From positions 86,987 to 150,986 of the forward strand of contig CH002902.1 in assembly GCA_000149265.1 (NCBI GenBank): a DNA stretch of 64,000 nt. Reading direction: 5' to 3'. Below the pieces are notes generated by a model. That model had not been told where the DNA came from, searched no databases, and was given only the letters and a program-made list of their open reading frames with translations. Made by a program: the position numbers and the translations under genes. Shown here in pieces: positions 59,401-64,000 of this stretch (position 1 is the stretch's first letter; each line of letters opens with the position of its first letter). The stretch comes from Ciona savignyi (taxonomy: Eukaryota; Chordata; Ascidiacea; Phlebobranchia; Cionidae).

Positions 59401-62400
59401 TAGACAACATGGTCTAGATGAACAGAAGCTAAAATTTTGGGAGATAAAACCAGGGGAATTCTCCTGGGACGTTAAAAACCAAAACGGTATTTTTTACCAA
59501 AAAACTAGCTTTTTTGGGCATAGGCGCTTGTATCGGCAACTGCCAATTTGAATCAGAATTTGGTAAAATGTAAGTGCATTAGTAACTGATTTAACACTTA
59601 AAAGAAATAAAAAATTTACCTAGGGAAATACCCTAAAAAATAACATTTTGTTTTCAAATCATGATTGTGACAAGCACGCCATGTTGGCCCGACATCTACC
59701 GGAAGGAAAAATGAAATCGCAATTAAACTTTGGTATTTGTTACACAACATGGTCTAGATGAACAGAAACCATAAGTTTGGAGGATAAATCCAGGGGAATT
59801 CCCCGGGAGCGTTAAACACCAAAACGGTATTTTTTTCTAAAAAAGTAGCTTTTTTGGGCATGGCGCTTGAACGGCTGCTTCAATCTGATTCAGATTTCGT
59901 GGAATGTAAGTGCATTACCTACTAATTTAACAATTAGAAAAAATAAAAAAAATTATCTAGGAAAATACCCTAAAAAAGATTTTGTTCTCAAATTATGATT
60001 GTGACAGGCATGGCATAACGCCCTGACATCTACCAAAAGGAATAATAGAATAGTAAAAAAACTTGGTCATTTGTTAGACAACATGGTCTAAATACGCAGT
60101 AAAAAAATTGTGGGTGATAAATCTAGGGGAATTCCCCTGAGATGTTAAAATCCAAAACCGTTATTTTTCTAAAAAAATAGCTTTTCGGGCCATAGCGTTT
60201 GAACGGCTGCTCTAATTTTGATCAGATTTAGTGGAATGCTGGATCGTTAGCCACCCTATGTCAATTAAAAGAAAGAAAACATTTACTTAGGGTAACTCCC
60301 TTAAAAACGAAGATATGTTCCTGACTCATGATTGTGGTGCACTGAAATCTTCAACAAGGATTCGTCAAATTGGATTAAAACTTTAAGAATTGTTAGATAA
60401 CATGACCCACATATGTAAAAAACAGAAACTTATGTACTAAGCCCATGGGAAATTCCCCGAAGCCATCAAAAACTAAATTGGGCTGTTTTAGGAATTTAGC
60501 TTCATTTCAATACAGCACTTAAAGAAAAAGCTTATATTTAAAACATTTGTGATGAATCCTTCGTAAATCTAACACGATTGTTCTTTTTTTTACCTTCACC
60601 TGGAGAAGAAGTTTGGTTTGATAACTTTGGGACCCATGCGTTTATGCTTGCAGAAACAAAAACTACATACTCAGTGTATAAGATACAAAATGTGGTTAGG
60701 GACCCTGTAGCAGTAGCATGAAAATATGGCATACAACATGTGTTTTACAAATAGTGGTGGTTAAACACGTGGTTGACACTCTCTAGTTTATAAAGGATTA
60801 GCCTTTAAGTAAACTGTGTGTTTTTGCAGCTCTGGCATTGGAATGGCTGGGTTAAGACAGCAGGTCTCCATTGGTATTGACTGCGACCACATATCAGTTG
60901 TGATTCACGAGGTGTTGCACGCCATGGGTTTTTTCCATGAACAGTCCAGACCTGACCGGGACCTGTACATTGAAGTCTTTAATAAAAACATCAAACCAAG
61001 TAAACTTTTGCATTATATCACTGTATTGGATACGATATGGATATTTAAATATTGTGACTAGGAAACACTAATAGGCGTTGCCGTTACCACATGGAAGCCG
61101 CTAGATAATCATGTGCCCACTGTTTTATTACCTGAACAGCTGAGCTATTTTAATGCATATCACTCTTTTAAATTCCAATTGTGGGTTCAAACAATGTTTG
61201 CTATTGTGTCTTTATAAAGGACATATTCTGGTTATCAGAACTATTTTAGTATATGTTTTGTGTTGGATAAAAAAGTTACTTTAGTCAATTCTCAAGACAC
61301 TGGTTAAGTAACCTTTTGTAATAGTCCAGTCCAAGATCATTTATTTATTACCAACCATATTCCATTTGATTTTAATTTCTAAAATTGTGCTATAAAAATT
61401 GGTGTAAGTTGAAATTACTGGACTATTTATAAAAAAAATGAAAGTTTATAAATACCCCTTTTTTTAAGACGTGTTTTTGCAACTGTATGTTTTGCGGTCC
61501 ATTTATGTTCCTTTGATTTGCTTTTTTTGCCGTTTTTCTAAATTAAAACTGAACTTAGACCATTTTCAGGTAAACTTCACAATTATAACAAAGCTAATCC
61601 AGCGATGGTAGCGGATCTCAACTTTGAATACGACACAAGGTCCCTCATGCACTATACAAGTCGCAGCTTTCAAATAGACTGGAGTCATTATACATTTATA
61701 ATTCGAAAAACCCAGCAGCCGATAATCAACGGAGGCATATATCCATCTAAAACCGATATTGCCGAGATTGATAAGCTCTATGAATGCTCAGTGAAAGCAG
61801 CCAACAGAAAAGGTGACTTATTTTGCTTCTAAAGACTACCTACAACAAAATGCATTATGTTCCTACATGGGATAGGATATGTAGGGTTTTCAGGTGTTGT
61901 TTGGGGCTTGTCGAGTCTGGCACTAGATCTGACCATCCGAGCTCCTTCCTGAAGGTTGATTGTTATTCTAGATTACTTACGACCATGACAAAACACGCAT
62001 ATGATGATTAATTCAATATATGCGGGCACGACTTATTAAACACCAAACTCGGCTTCTCTGAGCTGTTTACTGCAAGAACCACAATTTACAGATAAGATAG
62101 GATATTCATGTTTATCCTGTAAATGATAAAACCAAGAAGGTTAACACACTAGCAACCGTCAGATCACCTTGTGTCCACCGCCATTAATCCAATGGGTTCA
62201 GGCATATATCCTGACCATGTTTTGAAACAAACAAAGACAAATTTTGTGTGTTTGTTACTTAGAATAATTGGTATCTGCTGTTGTCCCGCGTATGTGATCA
62301 ATGCAAACATTGATAAAAATTAGATTATACTATTATAATTAGGGCTGCGAATTAACGGTTAATTTAAAAAACGGTTAACTGATGTAAAAATGATCGGTTA

Positions 62401-63762
62401 ACCGTTAACCGATTTTCTTTAAACTACCATCAAATCGGCACCGTTTTTGGCAAAAAAAGTTCAGGCAGCAAAGAAATAACGCGCGTGATTACCGGCATTA
62501 TCGGGTCTTATTTATGCGTTACTTTATAGTTTTTTAAACGTCACCTTAAGGTAACACATAGTATAACTTTGATTGTAATGCGTAATATTGAGTTAAAAAT
62601 CAAACAATCAGCGTGTGAATGGTTGCTTATATTACGTTGACAATCAAACAATCGACGTGTGAATGGTGCGTATATTACGTTGACAATCAAACAATCCACG
62701 TGTGAATGGTTGCTTATATTAAGTTAATAATGAAACAATCAACGTGTGAATGGAGTTATGTATATTTGAAGATTATTAAAACGCAATTACGCCCAATTAA
62801 ATGTGGGCGGTAAAGTAACGTTTCAAAATATGAATGAACGTGTGTGTTATATAGGTTGTTACAGTAGACACATTGTAAAAAATACCATAATGAGTGAAAA
62901 AACCTGAGTGGTATATTTTGTATGTTGCCATCCCACATTTTGTACTGTTGTCAGTCAGGTATTTAATGTCATGAAAGCGTGCGTTTTACCAACCAACGAA
63001 CAGATAAAGTGTTCAAAAAAAGAGTTGTTAAAAAACGGTTAAACGGTTAAAATTTGACGTGACGGTTAACCATAAAAACGGTTAACCGTGGTTAACCGTT
63101 AATTTTTCGCAGCCCTAATTATAATAGAATCTATTCTATCCAGTTATGTTGGTACAGTATGCGGTGGTAAATATGTGGTATTCCCAGAGAACCTAGATTA
63201 ATGCATAACTATTAATTTCCTTCACTCTAAAACAACTAAGCAGAATCACAACATGGTCAGAATACAATCCTTAACTTATGTACAAGTACAATTGTAACCT
63301 TCGAATGTATGTAGAAGACTTGAAAAATCCAATTAACCATATCCTTATTTAGTTAAGCTTGAGAAACAAAGTATGAGAGACTACCAGCATGTAACGATTC
63401 CTCTAAATACTCAGTGTGCATGCAGTGTGCAGGCAGTGTGCAGGCAGTGTGCAGGCAGTACGGGTAGTGTGCCAGACCAGAGTAAGGGTTAAAGTTAGGG
63501 TCAGAGTAGGGGTTAGGGTTAGAGTTAGGGTAAGGGTTTTAAGTGTGCCCACACACTGCCTACACATTTCCCACACTTGGTATTTAGAGTCACCCGCATA
63601 TAACACACACCAACTTTTCATAGGAGGGTGGGGTGAATTTGGAGAATGGAGTAAGTGTAGAGCCACATGTGGAACAGCATATGCTTTCAGGCAGAGATAT
63701 AGAATATGCCAGAATCCCACAGGAGGGCATGCGCAAGGTTGCAAGGGAAAGAACTATGAAAG
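56428..63762 (+). CDS. type II membrane astacin metalloprotease with TSP1 (5' part)
   Basis: Nine exons in phase: 56428-56539, 57044-57154, 57370-57453, 58062-58225, 58624-58756, 59107-59233, 60830-60999, 61570-61812, 63624-63762. The gene continues past the right edge. Residues 1-54 form a Pro-rich cytoplasmic part, and 55-77 (LVMIGVLAVGLVILTVAIVM) a signal anchor with no signal peptide before it. A Cys-rich segment (about 108-135; CPFGFTEEKGCAIDCTC) resembles antistasin repeats. The astacin domain starts near 182 (KKWPVG). The zinc motif HEVLHAMGFFHEQSRPDRD is at 270-288, the Met-turn SLMHY at 325-329, and a TSP1 repeat (WGEFGEWSKCRATCGTAYAF) from 384. All catalytic residues are present. 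Astacins cleave extracellular and matrix proteins. Astacin/TSP1 type II proteins called Tast have been reported on Ciona sperm with a role in fertilisation, which this matches in layout. The propeptide FxGD motif reads FAGN. Confidence 0.92.
57735..57850. repeat. SINE-like fragment in intron 3
   Basis: ggtttaggcaatgtctttaa and actagccaccgagttggttt are diverged forms of the right-arm landmarks of the SINE-like family (gggttcaggcaatgtc, actagctagcgaccagtttt). The copy is short and old. Confidence 0.35.
58440..58545 (-). repeat. tRNA-like SINE head in intron 4
   Basis: Read on the minus strand, GGTCATGTGGCCGAATGGTT then AACCC is an A-box/D-arm block of tRNA-Leu/Ser type, close to the head at 2102. 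The rest is too decayed to fold. It lies in the intron after the Cys-rich exon. Confidence 0.4.
58920..59050. repeat. SINE-like half copy in intron 5
   Basis: Contains aggcaatcatcagatgccct, acagtgttactgttgtatgt, gttagaaccccttattttgt and taatgtccgctaagtgcctt, which match the right arm of the 55.4-kb foldback element in order. It ends 57 bases before the astacin exon that starts at 59107. Confidence 0.5.
59341..60500. repeat. about 330-bp tandem array in astacin intron 6
   Basis: Four diverged copies begin near 59341, 59668, 60002 and 60335. Each has, in order, gacatctacc-like, acaacatggtctagatgaac, aggggaattccccgggag-like, accaaaacggtatttttt and aaaataccctaaaaaa blocks. The period is 327-334 bp. 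The third copy is more diverged than the first two, and the fourth is recognisable only in part. A T-rich tract (59290-59332) precedes the array. It has no coding frame and looks like a small, decaying intronic satellite. Confidence 0.88.
62130..62220. repeat. SINE-like fragment in intron 8
   Basis: ggttaacacactagcaaccg, tcagatcaccttgtgtccac and attaatccaatgggttcagg follow the order of the first 160 bases of the window, with an internal deletion. Same SINE-like family. Confidence 0.5.
62340..63117. mobile_element. non-autonomous hAT element, 778 bp
   Basis: Ends are TAGGGCTGCGAA at the left and TTCGCAGCCCTA at the right, extended by AATTAACGGTTAA on both sides. ATTATAAT occurs on each flank (62332-62339 and 63118-63125) as an 8-bp target duplication; it is its own reverse complement. 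Many copies of the acggttaac word are clustered at both subterminal regions, the usual place for transposase binding. No transposase frame is present. It lies in the last visible intron of the astacin gene. Confidence 0.88.
62598..62753. repeat. 45-bp minisatellite inside the hAT element
   Basis: Four copies of a roughly 45-bp unit, each containing atcaaacaatc, acgtgtgaatgg and cttatattacgttga-like blocks. They start near 62598, 62641, 62685 and 62730, the last being partial. They lie within the 778-bp hAT copy, so the expansion either travelled with the element or arose after insertion. Confidence 0.85.
63396..63595. mobile_element. 200-bp MITE with TTAGGG-like interior
   Basis: Ends share CTCTAAATAC (left 63402-63411; right in inverted form, gtatttagagt). 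Near-identical 9-bp flanks GCATGTAAC (63387-63395) and GCATATAAC (63596-63604) differ at one base. The left arm has three gtgtgcaggca repeats and the right arm a matching tgcctacacat region. The centre reads ggttaaagttagggtcagag, ggggttagggttagagttag. Ends and duplication length match the 191-bp MITE at 7927, so they are one family. It ends 28 bases before the TSP1 exon. Confidence 0.7.
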
Positions 63763-64000
63763 GTACATAGTTAAAGTGTAGGAAGATTTTTAGTGAAATG
63801 TGGTTAGTTAAACAAGTAAGACTAGCAACTAGCACAGAATTATACAAGTTTAGTTTCTAAAAATAGCCTTTTAACAATAATTGTTTTCACCCATAAATTA
63901 AATCAATATCCGAATTCGAAACACATGTCACACTCAGTTGAACATTTTTCTTGTTCTTTATGTAGCGTTTTAGGACAAATAATATTTTTATTTTATTATT
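63763..64000 (+). other. start of next astacin-gene intron
   Basis: AT-rich sequence after the gtacat donor of the TSP1 exon. The gene must continue to the right, since the exon ends in phase 2 with no stop codon. Confidence 0.7.

Noticed and set aside
63480-63540. Interstitial telomere repeat (TTAGGG-like words)
   Set aside because: The tract is bounded by the inverted ends and target duplication of a 200-bp MITE whose relative at 7927 has a similar core, so a transposon origin explains it better than a telomere fusion.

Overview
This window is animal nuclear DNA, most likely from a tunicate of the Ciona type. That is an inference from three things: small intron-rich genes with short AT-rich introns, many short hAT-type and other MITEs with tRNA-like repeats, and 3' splice acceptors only 1-10 nt upstream of the start codons, as expected where spliced leaders are used. 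The species cannot be fixed from the sequence alone. No bacterial, plasmid or CRISPR features are present. I recognise no retrovirus-like or Polinton-like element.

Layout. 1-5.6 kb: gene-poor, with tRNA-derived repeat pieces, a 66-bp tandem repeat and a small hAT MITE. 5.68-7.56 kb (minus strand): a complete five-exon RPS2 (uS5) gene of 277 aa. 7.6-15.7 kb: intergenic, with a 191-bp MITE and repeat fragments. 15.72-28.54 kb (plus): a 14-exon transcription-factor gene. I could join it in one frame (3,378 nt, 1,125 aa). It carries a divergent forkhead domain, two isolated C2H2 fingers, and a C-terminal finger pair of the Ikaros/Hunchback dimerisation type. 28.5-40.6 kb: mostly non-coding, with two related hAT MITEs, an orphan signal-peptide-like exon and a hairpin. 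40.65-54.40 kb (plus): a 19-exon gene (6,285 nt, 2,094 aa) for a secretory-pathway protein with four FN3 domains, a 1,130-residue Ser/Thr-rich mucin segment in one exon, a complete ZP module, a furin site, a membrane span and a tail with an NPAY motif. A 487-base run of N lies in one of its introns. 56.43 kb to the right edge (plus): the first nine exons of a type II membrane astacin metalloprotease with a Cys-rich antistasin-like segment and at least one TSP1 repeat; it runs out of the window.

The four genes do not form an operon or pathway. RPS2 is a housekeeping gene and the forkhead/zinc-finger gene encodes a nuclear regulator. The last two encode surface proteins: ZP proteins build egg coats and other extracellular matrices, and astacins with TSP1 repeats have been reported on ascidian sperm, so a reproductive link is possible but not shown.

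The most unusual item is the forkhead plus Ikaros/Hunchback-type finger protein. Every splice junction keeps phase, and one phase-compatible internal first exon could give a short form with only the dimerisation fingers. All models were read by eye from splice signals and reading frames; no alignment or database search was run.
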